Of a DNA stretch of 64,000 bases, positions 26,578 to 40,827 are shown one piece after another. Every line of letters begins with the position of its first letter. Within the stretch, counting starts at the first letter, position 1. The stretch lies in NCBI RefSeq assembly GCF_021130785.1, contig NC_060207.1, positions 102,155,001 through 102,219,000 on the forward strand, given 5' to 3'. The DNA is from Homalodisca vitripennis. Taxonomy: Eukaryota > Arthropoda > Insecta > Hemiptera > Cicadellidae. The notes beneath the pieces were generated by a model that saw only the letters and a list, made by a program, of their open reading frames with translations, searched no databases and was not told the origin of the DNA. The position numbers and the translations under genes are program-made.

Positions 26578-28227
26578 TCTATCTTACTTTAGCAGTTAAC
26601 ATTTATATTTACGTAATTTATTGACACTGCCATAATTATTCATATATTCATCTACTGTATTATAAACTATGTGTTTGGTTACTGCACAATTAGTTTGCCT
26701 TAGTTCTCTTATCTTATTGATAGCCTACTATTCATAGTATGCATGTTGTAGGCATTAAGTGAAAGTGCAACAATAAACATTGACTGTTTCTACCAAAAAC
26801 TCTATAAACCAAAGACATCAGAATAATAATAATAAACTATGTGTTTGTGATAAAACAAGTGTAAACTAAAATTGGCGCCTTGTGTTATGACAGAAATTAG
26901 GATTGCCCGTTCGGTGAGCTAGGGAGGGTACCACAACGTGGAAGTGCACGATAACATATTTTGGTACTAACTTTTTCCATGGAATTTTATATTTTTTTAT
27001 TCAATAAGTTGTTGATCGAAGCCAAGAGTAGGACGTAAGGAGGTTCTGTCTTGCCCTGGCATGGGCACTGACACCGAAGCCAAATGATCTGATCCGTTGG
27101 GCAACCCGGCTCACTGCGGCGTGACTCGGTCTCCGTTCATGGATATCTTGGAAATATTAACACTTGGAAATGTTAACTGTCACCATTACTACCATTTGTG
27201 CCTAAGGAAGGATGGATGATGAAGAAGAACAAAGTTGATAATTTCTTTATCTTTACCTCACCATTGATGTAATAAGGCTAGAAATAAATTAACGGATTCC
27301 AAAGTTATGAAATTATTTATGAAATTTACTGCTGAATTGGTGTAAAAGAAGTGAAATGGCAGTTCGATACACTTTTATCCAACTGGAATTTATCTCTGTT
27401 TCATTGATTATTGATAATGGAACACAAGCAGTTTTGTTAGTTGCCACCTGAACAACGTTGGTGGAACGTTCACTAAGTAAAAAGTACTTTTGGGAGTAGG
27501 CTAATCTATGTTATAGTAATTACAATAGCGTGCGTAACAGCACGGTGGGAGGAGTTCCCCTAATAGGGACTTGATTGCTCTGTGTTGCCACTGTCATTAA
27601 TGCTTCCTTCAATGGACAAGGAAGGCAGTGGCGCGTAGCGAGGCCAGATGATCAAGTAGGCCGTGGCCGTGGGTCTCCGTGTCATTGGTCAGTGGTCATC
27701 GACTTGTAACAGTCCACGGCACGATCCTCGTCGGCGTCAGATCCGCAACTGTACTGTGACTTCCGTGTCCGCCAACGTTGTGCGCCTCACCTGTTCTTCG
27801 GATTTAGCACGGAGCGGTAGGCTACGTTTCCCATCGCCCGTAGCACTTGAGATCTACTAGTCCGTATTTCAGAATCGAGTTCATAGGTTATATAGCGATG
27901 TATGGTGAGCTGTGAGGGAGGTGTCCAGTAGTGTGACTAGAGAGTTACTATGATTCCAGGGTAATGAAGTTCATCAAACTGGAAGGTTTAATGGCGTCTT
28001 GGGGGTATAGTTAAATCTTCTGGTGACCTTGTAGGAGATTCTGGCTATTAAGAACCACGTCTCGTCTGCATCCTGACACCTGATGCCATTAAATCTATGG
28101 TGGAATGCAGTTCAAGCATTCATTACAGTCGTTATATTAAATCTCATTCTTGGCTATGATGAAGCCTCTATAATCTTCCACACCTGATACCAGTTTATAC
28201 TAGATTGACTGCAGTAAAATTATTATA
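26578..28227. other. Non-coding stretch, GC-rich patches
   Basis: GC-richer patches lie at about 27000-27140 and 27600-27860. The second has a 65-codon open frame without a known domain. It could be a promoter-proximal CpG region, but nothing downstream ties it to the GIPC exons. No gene supported. Confidence 0.35.
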
Positions 28228-31012
28228 TGAAGGGCTAAACGGAAAGAACAGGCTAAGTCCATTTTTGAGTAATTTTACAGGAGAGCGTTTTTTAATGTTT
28301 AAATGTTAAATAAAACCTTACCAATGGGTAATAACTACAATAATATAATAATTATGCCTAGTAAATGTTGTTTTACATTGCTTTAAATTAACAAAAGCGT
28401 CATTTATTGTATTGTTTATTCCCAAAACTCGTACTTAAAAGTCATAAGTACAAAACAGAACGGCAAAAAACAAGTTCAGTCCCATGGGCTTACCCAGTTT
28501 TTTTACCAAACCTGGTAAAATAAAAGCCACATATAAATAGAAATTTATGTTTTTATTCAAATGAAATAAAGATACAAGGTAAACTCTACTTAGGCAATCT
28601 TAGTTTGAATGTCCAGATTATTCATGAGGCAAACTTCCATAGTATTCTTGAGCTTGTGGGCCACAGAATTTTTTCAAGGCTTTGCAAATCTTGGTACTTG
28701 GCCAATGGAATCGGTAGAAGACCTAGAACAACAAAAAACATGTATTTTATGTCATTAACCTAAAACTATAAGTTATAACTGAATAAGGGAGGTTACGTCA
28801 GTGGAGATTAGTAGCTACACCACCAGGTGCTAAATGAGTATTACTTTAATTGACATTCAAATGTATTGAAAGTATAATAAACTAAGTTATACAACCTTAT
28901 ATAATAGTTAAAATTGTGTCTAGTGGAAATAATATTGCTTTACCTTCATATGAAAAGTTTGGTAGGTTGAATTCTCCCCTCATTTTTTCCATGTGGTGGC
29001 AGATCCATTGTGGTAATGGATGCAAGTTCAAAAAGCACCATTAAAAACTTGTTTCTGAACTTAACTTCCTTCTTGAGATTATTTCAAATACAATTTCTCT
29101 GACAGGGCGGGTAGCAAAGGGACACTTTTTCTTGTAAAAACGGTGCTAAGTGTGCAGTCCATTGACGAAATGTATCAATCGTGGCTTCGTGCACGATAAA
29201 AGGGTGACGGATTTGTCCGAGCTGTTTCAAATACCTCGATCCAGTCATGTGGAAGCTCAGTACGAGTTTTTTTTGGTTGATTAACCCTAAATTTTTGTCA
29301 GTCTCAAGGTAACTATGTCCTCTCACTGGAAAACTTGCTGTTATTAAGTCAAAGCGTCGCTCAGTATGAACTAAATTGTGGAAAAAAAACGTACCAATGT
29401 ATAATTTATGTTCTGTCCTGAACATCCATCACAGAACACTTCCAGTTTCCTTACTCTTTCGTCCAATTCATCGTAAACAAATTTGTGAAGCATTGAACAT
29501 ACGTCATCGCTTCCTTTTTTTTCCTGAACATTCTGGGTAGATGAAAAAGACGCTTTTTTCTACTTGCTAATATATGAACGTTGAAGTTGTAAACAGACAA
29601 TTGCCTTTTTATAGTACACATCGTTAGTAGGGATGTTGGGCAAAGAACAGGTTTTTGCCAAAATCAAAAGCAATAGCTTCATAATCTGCATGAGTCTTAC
29701 TAAACTCTTTTAGCATCTTTTTTCTTGTTATAGAATGCGCTTGCTTTTCTTTATGGACTTGGTTTTCAACATGTAAACGTTCGATTTCTTTATTAATTTT
29801 TGTCAAACAATTTTTGTCAGTTATGTGTTTTTTTTTTTTCATTTTCTAATACCTTAACTTTGGCTGAAAATTCATCACAAGTACTGCACGTGTCTGTGCG
29901 AGGATATCCGAAAGATATGTTGAATTCACTTGAAAAGATTTCTCTGTAACACTGGTAAGAAACTTTAACTGATGGGTATGCTTCTTTAAATAAATTAATA
30001 TAAATTATACATCTTTGTTGTATTCAGCTCTTCAGAAAGATAAGTTTTCTTTGAGTCTTTTAATCCATAGTGACTGCCTCGTCTGGGAAAAGATGCAATG
30101 TGGGCCTTGATGGAATTTCTAGTTACGTCCTGAAAGCCTCCAAGGCCTATTAATCGTGTTTTACCCCCCCGTTTATCTAAAGGGGATTGACCACTTGACC
30201 TCAAACTAGACACTAAATACTCAAACTTTGCCTTTAGTTATGCCATGAAAAGCAATGAAAGCTTTGCGACAAATTACAGTATCCTCAACAGTTCCATTAA
30301 TATTCACCCTTACTCTATATTTGTAGGAGGCATTGTTTTGTCGGGCATTTTCTGCAATTTCTAGGCCGTCTACGTTGAATGGGCAAGACTGAAATTAGGC
30401 CACACAAGTAACTATTTTGCATGTCAACAGAGTTTAGTAAATTAAATTCCTTTAAAATACTATTTCTAGTCGCCTCTGGGACTTTCTCAAAGCACTTCAA
30501 GGTACATTGGCAATCTTCACCCATAGTATGTGAAGATAGGTTAAGTTTCTTTCTTACCTCTGACATCCTACCATACCTTTTCCTTTTCTTCGAAGTTTCA
30601 AGCTTCATTGGAGAACCATCAGAGGGAATGTCACCTTCCATAGTTATTAAAAAATAGCACGTAATATTAATAATAATTAGATACTAAACTCACTAAGCAT
30701 TGAAAACCACCACTCTATAACACCATTATTTCACATTAAATTCAGTATTCAAGTGTAAAGAAGTCAGGTGGTGCGCGTAGTGGGCAGACACAAGCACTAT
30801 GGACTGAGCCTGTTCTTTCCAATACTGGATGGACTGAGCTTATTCTTTCCCTTTGGTGTTTTTTTTTAATTGTTGTTTTTTCTCGGGATTGAGCTTGATA
30901 TTTCCCAAACTAAGCACATGCTACATATGCCGCAACAGGAGTACCAACATATAAGCCAAAAAAATCAAAATTGAGAAAAATGGACTTAGCCTGTTCTTTC
31001 CGTTAGCCCTTC
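28228..31012 (-). mobile_element. DNA transposon with matched termini and a DUF7869-like gene
   Basis: The two ends are inverted copies of about 38 bp: gaagggctaaacggaaagaa and following at 28228, and its complement (ctgttctttccgttagcccttc) ending at 31012. They are flanked by ATAT on both sides (28224-28227 and 31013-31016). ATAT is self-complementary, so it may be a 4-bp target duplication or part of the terminus. Extra copies of the subterminal motif CTGTTCTTTCC or its variant lie at 30810-30820 and 30840-30850. The only coding relic inside is the DUF7869-like pseudogene on the minus strand, so that protein is the candidate transposase. Confidence 0.8.
29050..30641 (-). pseudogene. Broken DUF7869-like protein, candidate transposase
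   Basis: Pieces of one protein family are spread over several frames. The N-terminal part (30641-30315) carries KKRKRYG and the cysteine pair CQCTLKC. Next come VRVNINGTVEDTVIC and HGITKGKV (30330-30230), then SFPRRGSHYG and KMYNLY (30213-29995), FNISFGYPRTDTC (about 29915-29870), a lysine-rich coiled segment (29842-29640), VFCDGCSGQN (about 29445-29415) and HSYLETDK (about 29320-29295). This order matches, from memory, a family common in insect and hydrozoan genomes annotated only as DUF7869. The D in CDGCSGQN and the D/E in HSYLETD could be RNase H-fold catalytic residues, but that is inference. At least four frame breaks show it is dead. Confidence 0.7.
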
Positions 31013-34000
31013 ATATGCAATAATAAACACAGTTAGATGATATGGACACAAGCAGAAAAGGTTGAGTTAGTCTCAAAGAATTCACTGAAAAAATATTGAA
31101 CTAGCTACTTGCAAGGTTTTAATAAGGGACTTAAATCTTTGGTACGTTATTTTGTAGAGTGTTGAACAACTTAAGACAATATTTGGATCTATTCATACTT
31201 TCGTGTCAATCCTGCAAAATTGAATAGTTGTTTCTTGTACCATGTGTAAGTGCCTGCATGTGCGCGTACATTTGACGTAACTGGCGCTAAAGTGACGATA
31301 CCTAATATCATCAAGTAGCTCTCAGACAGTTGAGTTTTCAGCCTTTTGGGATGTTAAACCAACTAAATAGGTGCTTATGTTGATGTATATGTAATCCACG
31401 TCAGCATCTCAGTTATTCCTTTACTAAATAACCAATCAATTCTAGGAAAATTGTATTTGCTAAACGGCCAGATTCCGCTCGGTCACAGTTGTCGATATCT
31501 CAATGTACGTCTTTAGTTCAGCATCATGTGGAGACAACCATAATCAACTCAAGTTTTAAGTCTTATCTTAGAAGCGCAATTGTAATTATATCACCGTTAT
31601 TACCACCGACTTTGATTCTATCTTTGAAGGCGTCTTCAGACATCACGTACAACTTTACCATGTTTTAGATGAATTGGGAATTCTAAATGGGTTCTGAGAG
31701 TATTATACAGGAGTGGAGTCCGATGTTTAAACGTTTTGCAAGAGATCTCCATTTTTCGTGTAGAACATATCGTAAAACGATTTCTGTTCTGTTGTGGATG
31801 TTGCTGAAAGGGTTGTGTCAGGTAGATAGTAGCGAGTGGATACATTCTCTGTCTTTAACTAATAGTGTTATCTTATTTATTCAGATATAGTGGGATCCTT
31901 GCAGTTATGGTGGAAGCAAGATGTACCAGGTCATGGATATGAGTTTGCCTTCGATCTAGTTAAGTGTAGAGTTTTGTCTTTCTCCCCAACCATCAAGATT
32001 AAGAAGACCTAGTACAGTGCTACATATATACAGTGCTAGATATACAGATACAATAACGATATTTAGCTTGAGCGCCTCCCAGATATTTCGGCGTACCTTC
32101 CGTAAATTGTGTTACCTTCAATCGGGACCAAAGATGGATGGAGACATTAATTTTTATATACAATAAATAGTAATAACACTCTTTTAAAACTCCAGTACTT
32201 CAGAAATTCTTAAGCCTTTTCCAAATGCTCCTTTACCCTAGCTTTGTGCTAAAGTAATGTAGTAAAATGTTATGTTATTGGATCAGTATATTTCTATTTC
32301 GGTACTTATGGTATGTTGTTGTAGATGGTTGCGGCTTTCTAGTTAGGCCTACAGGCATTTACTTCGCTAACATGTGACGGGTGAACAAGGCTTCACATCT
32401 CTAAGTTTTACCATTAATAGTTTAATGTTTGAAAAGATATAAGTATCTGTAGAGAAATGGTAGCCCAGAACAGAACAGTTTTACAGACAGAATTTCTGAC
32501 AGATCACAAATACACTAATAATTACCACTTCAACAACATGGAAAGACTGCTTTCTTTGGAATCCTGGGTTTGGGTAATTACTCGAACACAGATAAACTGA
32601 ATTATCTGTGTTCGATCCATTTATATATCTCAAACAGTACTAAAGTTATTACAGAACACGTGTTGCTTGTATTGTATAAGCACCATAACATTATATGAGA
32701 TATGGTAGCTGCTGTGACATGAAACTGGACTTGCTATACAGTACTGAGGGATACTGAGTGTCCGATACATTCTAATAAAGAAGCGATAGTATGCTTGTTA
32801 TATGGATAATCAAGTGAAGTTTAATGGAGACCAGCATAAAAACGTCACGGAAGTGGCCATTATTCAGGATAACCATTTATTGAGACGAGTTCTGTATCAG
32901 AAATGCAGTTTTGAGGTTGATCATATCGGCTTTGTTTATAGTTTTTTTTGTTATAATTTCGTCGAACTCGTGATATGAATCTGTTCTTATCACGGTGAAT
33001 AGTAATTGTTAATATTGGACCTGACTTCTCGGCTCACTCCGAGGCAGCCTTATGAGGCTATGTGGAGAATAGTTACAAAGGCTACATGAACTGTGAGGGA
33101 TCGGTAATCTATAGATCCATTGTACGTGTAGGCAGTTGGTAAACTTTTAAAGGTCTGTAATTTTGATACAAACACTCTTCCCGTCCATTTAAATCTTTCA
33201 TTCCTTGTCTATTTCCGTTTGGATAAGAGTAACCAAGATTGAGAATTGTGGGTTTTGGGGAGGGTGGTGGTTCCAGATTAACAGGGGAATGAAATACCAA
33301 CGTGGAAAGAAGGGGTTTCGGGAGTGATTCCCCCGAAAACGTTAAAATATCTTAGCGCTTTCTAAACACCGTTTTAATGGTTTAAAGTGATTTGGTTTAC
33401 TATATAATAAAATTAAATGTTAGCCTCCGTGATTGTCTCTGTGTTAAATTTTGATGTCTCTTGACATAGATTTTATTGACTTTCAACTTATTTAGTTTTG
33501 AAGAAATACAAATTACTGACTTCCTCGAAAATTTTGGATTTGTAAGTGCCTTACAACGTTGTATTAGGCAATTTTAAACTAATATGTATACGAGAAAATA
33601 CAACTAACATTTTTGTGAATGTTGGCCCATAAAATTATACTTTTAGCAACTTATATACTGTATGGTCTGGGTAAACAAATGCAAATAATACGTAATGACT
33701 AAAAATAATAACGTTTTAGCAAATATAAGACTATGTGAGGCGTATAAAATAGTGTTTATAGGTTGTATTCTTACTCCCTAAATATATAAATACCGCATAA
33801 ATAATAACTTCGCAATAAAGTTTGGAAAACACAGCATAAAATGTCTTTAAAAAACTATATAGTTTCTTATTATGAAAACACGTATATTTCAAAAATTACA
33901 ATGGGGGTGGGTCTGAATTCCCTGCCCCACAGCTATGCATGTGGTCATTTGTATTAGGTAGTGAAAGTTTAATTTTAAAATACTCATATCAGTATTTCTT

Positions 34001-35873
34001 TACTTTAGCCTTTTGAATAAACTTTTCAGGTGACATGTCTTCTAGGCACCCAGTTAACTGGTTCGGTAAAGAAAGTTCTTTTCATTTTAGAGGACTAGTT
34101 CCTATTGCCAAAACCGAAGACCATGCTTTCAATTACACATAAAACTGTTGAACTTCCAATATTAGTTATTTTTAACAGTCCTTTTATAAAGTAACACTAT
34201 TATGAACAAATATATTCTACTGGCAAGTCAATATAAATAAGTTTAAAAATAAAAGTTTTAGATTGTTCTGTTAATTTTAAAATTCTTTCTTATAGGTAAT
34301 TCTTCCTTTAATACGCTAATTCATATATTACTTTTATATAATAATAAATACTTTTAATTAATATTGTTACTATGACAATTTATTATATTATGTAATTACT
34401 TAAAATTATTATGAATATTAAACTTCTTAAGATACGGGAAGTACCTCTGAATAGACTACACCTAGGAGTACTATATACTCTCAGAATGAAATGTTAGCTC
34501 TACAATCTACCAAGGTTTATATAATATACGACTTCTAGTATGATTTATTTATATTTAAGATTTCTTGAATTATGTAAGATCAGACTTGATACTTAAACTG
34601 GCTTGTTTATAGTTTGAAAGGCATTCTATAAACTACAGATTGAAGTGTTGTTTGAAGTGTTGCAGTATTGAAAAAAAGTGATGTAAAGGGGAATGTGTAC
34701 TATGTTTATTCGTATGTTATTCTGTATCTGTACAATGGTGTAATACATTATTTTCTAGAAATAAATTACATTATTTAATAAGGAAAATAAAAGAGTATAG
34801 TGTGTAGACGAATTTGTCATGAAATGTATGTTAAGTGTTAATTTGTTTTATTAACATACAATTAATATTATTATTCAAATACGGATTATTATCCAACATT
34901 TTCGTATTAATTTACGGAAGAATGGGAACATATCTGAACCCTATTTTCTTTGTAGTGTTTGACCAGTCAGTGCCGCTGTAGTAGAAATGCAAAGGGGATA
35001 CATAGTTTACTTTATACAGAAGGTAATGAGATTAGCACTTGTCAGTTTTCTTCTCACTTCGTGTTTCGACGCCATCCTGTCCTCTAAATGAAATGTAGGC
35101 TACGTTTTACTTTCACTCCACAATCTTGACTGAATACATATTACCTAAATGAAATATCTGACAATGTCAATTCCTACGTTTCAGAATTTCTTTTCTGTTT
35201 GGTACATTGAAATGTATTAAAGTGTATTACAAAATAATGTAACAAAATTAATGAATGACATAAAATTTTATTAATTCAATATTCCTGTTTATTTCTTTCA
35301 ACTAAAAATAATTTATAATTCAACCACAAACATAAAAAAGAACTACTGAAATACTTGAAAGTACGTAAGTTTCTCAAACTAATCGAACATACTTACAAAT
35401 ATATTTTAAAACGTAAATATATAAGCTTTTGAACTATAGAAATACACATATAAACAACGTTTATACAGTTAAAATGCTTTTAAAACATTTAACACCTAAT
35501 TGTTAAGGAAGAATATATTGTAAAAACAAAAATAATATCAAAAGTAATATTTTCTACTAATTGGAACAGGTGGATTTAAATTAGACTTGAAAGGTTCCAA
35601 GTTACGTTTGGGATGTAATTTGGCATTACAAATTGGGTTCAATAGAGTTCAATAACTTAGTTGAGACTGATTTGGATTCTATAGAAAACAAACGAATAGT
35701 GATGGAGACTTCAATGAATTAATGATGCTTTTAAGAAACTAATAATTTTAGCCAGTTAAACTCATAATTTATTCAATTTTTTACTATACATAAAAGTGCA
35801 GTTGATTAGATCTGTTTCCCAATTTGGTGAGCTATAAATAGGGAAATATTACAGTCAGTTTATTATGTTCTAG
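31013..35873. other. Non-coding, probably upstream intron of the GIPC gene
   Basis: No exon was recognised. In particular, the conserved GIPC N-terminal block before the FCTLNTHK motif was not found here or further upstream. A 13-bp arm hairpin lies at 32583-32614. The rest is AT-rich with short meaningless frames. Confidence 0.4.
32583..32614. repeat. Short perfect hairpin
   Basis: CGAACACAGATAA at 32583-32595 is exactly inverted at 32602-32614 with a 6-base loop. Confidence 0.7.
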
Positions 35874-35970
35874 ATCCTGTTCTGCACACTCAACACCCAC
35901 AAGATAGACATGACTAAGCTGCTGGGCGGCCAGATAGGGTTAGATGACTTCATATTTGTACACAGGAAAG
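35874..35970 (+). CDS. GIPC: GIPC exon a (end of GH1 region)
   Basis: The acceptor is ...ttctag|ATCCTGTTC and the donor GGAAAG|gtcagt. It is 97 nt, starts in phase 0 and leaves one base over. It encodes the block before the PDZ domain, ending FIFVHRKG. The intron after it is only 169 bp. Confidence 0.95.
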
Positions 35971-36347
35971 GTCAGTCGATCAGATACTTTCATTTTTTGG
36001 CAATATTTTATTCTTTGGTACATTGTTAATAACTTTGGCTCAACCATATGATATGTCTTGAACATAATTAGTTTTTTGTGTATTTTGTGTTATTGTTGTA
36101 ATGAAAACTCTCCAATGTAAAACTAACAACTCTGTACAGGTCGGCCAAAAGAAATAGAGTTGAGGAAGACAGAGGAAGCTTTGGGTCTGACTATCACAGA
36201 CAATGGAGCTGGCTATGCATTCATCAAAAGGATAAAGGAGAACAGTGTCATTGATGGAATTGAGTACATTCAGGTACATTTTAACCCTTACAGCAGAAGG
36301 CTATAAATACAGTTTATGTATTGTATTTATGGTCTCTGCTTCCAGGG

Positions 36348-36406
<59 letters not shown>

Positions 36407-39400
36407 ATGAATTATTGAGAACTGTTACAGCTAATTACTACCATCACACATGACACTCAAAGAGTTATCTAAGAGAATAAAAGTAACAGATTTTCATCCT
36501 AACATTACTTTTTGCGTTTTTATATTCTTGGTGATAGGTATTAGCAGCCACAAAAAGCTACAAAAGAACTATTAGATTATATGTTTGTAATGAACTACAA
36601 GATCTTCAAAACTTTCAGAACCAAATTTTACCTAATTCAATCAAAATATAAAAGAAATATTACATAATGTGTAATGTTATCTTTCTTAGTTCTCCATTTG
36701 CCCTGTCTATATGTTTGTAATCACTATTATAAAAAGCGTACGTTATATTGTGGTACAATTTGGCAGATTTGGTAAACAAATAATATTATTTACAAAATGA
36801 CAGCTGCCTTAAAGACAATAAATAAGAGGAAATACATTTTTACTGCTCTTGTGCAACACTTTTAAGGATAGTTTACATTTATTTCTAGAATAAAAATAAG
36901 TTTTCTCAGAGATTGTTGTGTACTAAATGAGGAACTAAAGTTTTATCATGAATTACTAAAGTTTTATGAATTACTTTGTTATGTCTCTCCATAACATTTC
37001 TCTTACATTGGTTCTGAAATGTTTTTATTTTTTTAATTAGTATTTTAACTTCAGCAGTAAGTAAGGTTAAGTTAAAATAACCCATACTACATTGTAACAC
37101 CACAACTGTTATCATTTTAGAATTATGAATGAAGCTTTTCTGAATTATGAAAAAACTCATTGGCACACTGACATAAAACTATATTTAGGTTGCAATCATA
37201 GTGGAGGATCATACAAGTTTCAGTTTTGAATGCAAAGATAAAAAGCACATGTAGCACGTGTAGATTTGGTGTAGTTCATAAGAGATATGGACTACAGGCA
37301 CTGAATCACCTCGACATAGCCTAGAAAGCCTCTTATTTAAGCATCACTTACACGTCTCTGGACTATGTCCAAACATCTATATGTCACTGATCCATACAGG
37401 CTACAGCCCACTTGCTTCTAGGACCACTTAAGTTTGTAGTTCTTTACTAGCAACCAGTCTTCAAGAACACTATTCATCCAGTCTCTGAGAATTACTAATC
37501 TAAATGTTTTCTGGTTTTTGGGCAAACAAGACTGAAATTTCTGGGTCTGGCTCCACCAGACTTCTGGACTTCTTTATAATCTCTGTCCTTTGGTCATCTA
37601 AACCTCTAGAAGTCTTTTTAACCATTTAGCATTACCTATATTCTGGGAAAAAATTATGGTTTATGACAATGTTTGTAAGAGCTTCCAGCTTCTGGACCGT
37701 CTGAAATTTGGGAGTCCCCTTAGCCATGTAGTCAATTCCGGTTTAAAGTTCAATTTTTCATAATCTTCAGTTATTGTAACCCCCTGGCCTTTGACCTTCC
37801 TCATCCCTAATACAATAACAAAAAAAATGTCTGATTTATGATACTGTCTGGCTAGAGCTGTCTCTATCTGCTTTGACCTGCCTTCTTTGATAACTGTTTG
37901 TTCTGGGACAGACTAACCTTTTAGAGTCCCAAGCCTCTGGCTTTTCCAAATTGGTCTTGGGTGAGTGAATTCACCACAAATCCTTCAAAATGGAATGTTT
38001 CATTCTTTTTAGCCTTTTATTTTTCAAACAATCTGGTGTCTGGGATCGCTGGGAACTCTCAGCTTCTGTAATTTTATTGTGTGAGGAGCTCCCCCGGCTA
38101 GTGGGGATTATGGTTTTGGCTAAATTGATAGACTGCTGAAATCCATATTCAAAAGTCACATTCCATTGCCTCTGCAGTTATGTACAAATAAAGACATTAT
38201 TCATTCATTCCACCTCTTCATTGGATTGGACTGCTTTACAAGGGATCAAAAGGGCTATCAAATCAGTCAAAAAGTGTTATGTACAAAAAGAAAATGTTAT
38301 TCCAATACAACTTAATCTGAAACCATTCTTATCTGAATTCTAAGTAGCTTTATTACAGTACGGTTCCTCAGTTTTAGTCAGAATAAGAAGATCCCAACAT
38401 TTTATGTCGCTCAGGCTCCTTGCACATTACACGATTCTGCACGTACGGGAAAAAGCCGTAAGGTTCTAAATTGTGGTCTATTGATTTTCACACTGCATGG
38501 TTCCACCCAGACGAGGAAAAAGACAGTCGAACAAATTGAAAACAATAGTTCAGTTCTGTTGAATGTGCGATCTTGTTAATATGGTTGGTGAGCAAGTCAT
38601 TGCATTATGGCTAATGTGTCGTCGGTGGAAAAGAAAAAGGTGCAATCGACTCTGGCTTCATCCAATTAATTATTGATGTGAGGAAGTCGGACCTTCTATG
38701 TAGCCTCTTCAGTTGCCTCTTTTTATTAATTGGATTTAAACTGAAGAAATTGTATACAACCTATTGAAATGTTCGCTATGACTTCATGAGGTAATTCTTG
38801 TTGCATTTCCATCTGTATAAATATGTAAAGCTTTGTCCCATAAGACTGATTCAATTAGTGATATCAAAATTTTAGCATAAATTCTATCCATGACTTTTAA
38901 ATAAGTTACTGAAACACAAACTGAAGACACCACCAAAATGCAACCTAAAATCAAACTAAATCGAGCAAGGTACAGTGCTCGAACAACTACAATCGGCTAG
39001 TGTGAAAGTGTGTAATTGTTCACGTAGGTCACTGAGTCGGGAGGATGACATGGCTACTGTGTTGCTACAGTGGCACTGGACGGCTGCATCACGGGTACAG
39101 AACCATTTAATTGCAAGGGGCCTAAGTGAATCAGTTAGACCATTTAGCTATGGCTGTAATACAGCATCCACATACTAAAACCGGAAATGAAGGAACATTA
39201 TTAGTTACTAAAATGATAATAATTATTACCTTGGAGGCCAGGTATGTAGAGTATTTGATTAGGATATTTTTACATTTTCTATATGGCATGTTTCCTAGCT
39301 TGATAATTGACTAGGGGTTATCAATTGGACCTTGTCCAGTCTGAGAACAGAGAGTTAGACAACAGCTTATTAGCTTCATCAGTCAACTAATACAATCAGA

Positions 39401-39882
39401 TCAGTACCTATGTTTTTTAGAAATCCACATTAACACACGTGTCTTAGTTTTCCCAGACTCTAAACCATCAGTTAAGGATCTAGTTATCTTATGTAGTAAC
39501 CAGACCATATAGGGCCTACACCCATTCTACGTATCATTCATCACATATTCTGATAACTTGGTGTCAGGCATCTTTTTATGGTGATTTCCATATTATTATT
39601 TCAGTGAACATAAGAACATTAACATCAATTTAAAGCCAGTAAATGATATCCATGTATACTGAAAAAATTGTGTTTACCTTACAATGCTTGTGGCAGGTGG
39701 GAGACCACATAGAGAGGATAAATTCAGAGAGCCTGGTCGGCAAGAGACACTTTGAGGTAGCCAAGATGCTCAAAGAGATCCCCAGAGACACTGTCTTCAC
39801 CATTAGACTTGTTGAGCCTCTTAAGGCAGGCTTTTGTAAGTATGGAGGCTTAGGCTCTTACCATATCTATGTGAAGCAAGTC

Positions 39883-39941
<59 letters not shown>

Positions 39942-39991
39942 ATTTGTTGAAAAAATTATATATATATATAAATGACACGTACAATTTATTG

Positions 39992-40034
<43 letters not shown>

Positions 40035-40757
40035 CTTTTTCTAGAGATATTTGTTTTATTTAATAAAAGATGATAATTAACAAACTCAATAGTGGTTACT
40101 CTGTCAAAAATTCTATGGTACCCACTACGACTAATTATTTGTAAATAATTTATCTTATTTGGTGGTAATTTTAAAGTATTGCCAAGTGTAGCCGTCTTAA
40201 AAACTTTATAAACCTATAATTTACTGCAGATTTACCAAACTCAATAAATCAAATGAATTCATATATTCAAGTAGTTATATAGTACTAGCTGTTCCCCGTG
40301 GCTTCGCACGGTTTTTGTAAGCTTTGCTCGTGTATGAGCACTTCTGGTTCAAGTGAATTATATTGTCAACGCCGATGTAGAGTTTACCTTGTTGACACTA
40401 TCAAGAAAATCTGCCTAAAGTGTATGTTTATAGCCATTGTACACGTACATGTACTTAATAATAAAGTGGTCTAACATTCAAGCTATAAGGCCAAACAGAA
40501 ATTCATTTGAAAGACAAATATCCATAAAAACTTAGCGCCTTCACATAGTGTGTGGTTATTATACACAACTATCTCGTAATTGTAGTTTACAATGTGCAGG
40601 CGCTTTGATAACTTATATATTTTGCAGTGCCTCCTGGTGGTGAATTACATCAATGGGCATAGCATATAAACCTTCTATGTGGAAAAATACATCAAAATTT
40701 TCATAATGATCGGTCAAATAGTTTCTGAGTCTATAAAGGACAAACACACAAACATTC

Positions 40758-40827
<70 letters not shown>

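Noticed and set aside
27600..27860. Possible first exon or promoter of GIPC
   Set aside because: GC content is suggestive, but the open frame does not resemble the conserved GIPC N-terminus and no splice link can be shown.
39643..39942. Single long frame with a PDZ-like part
   Set aside because: Only 39697-39835 is exon. The frame reads into both introns and ends in a TA repeat.
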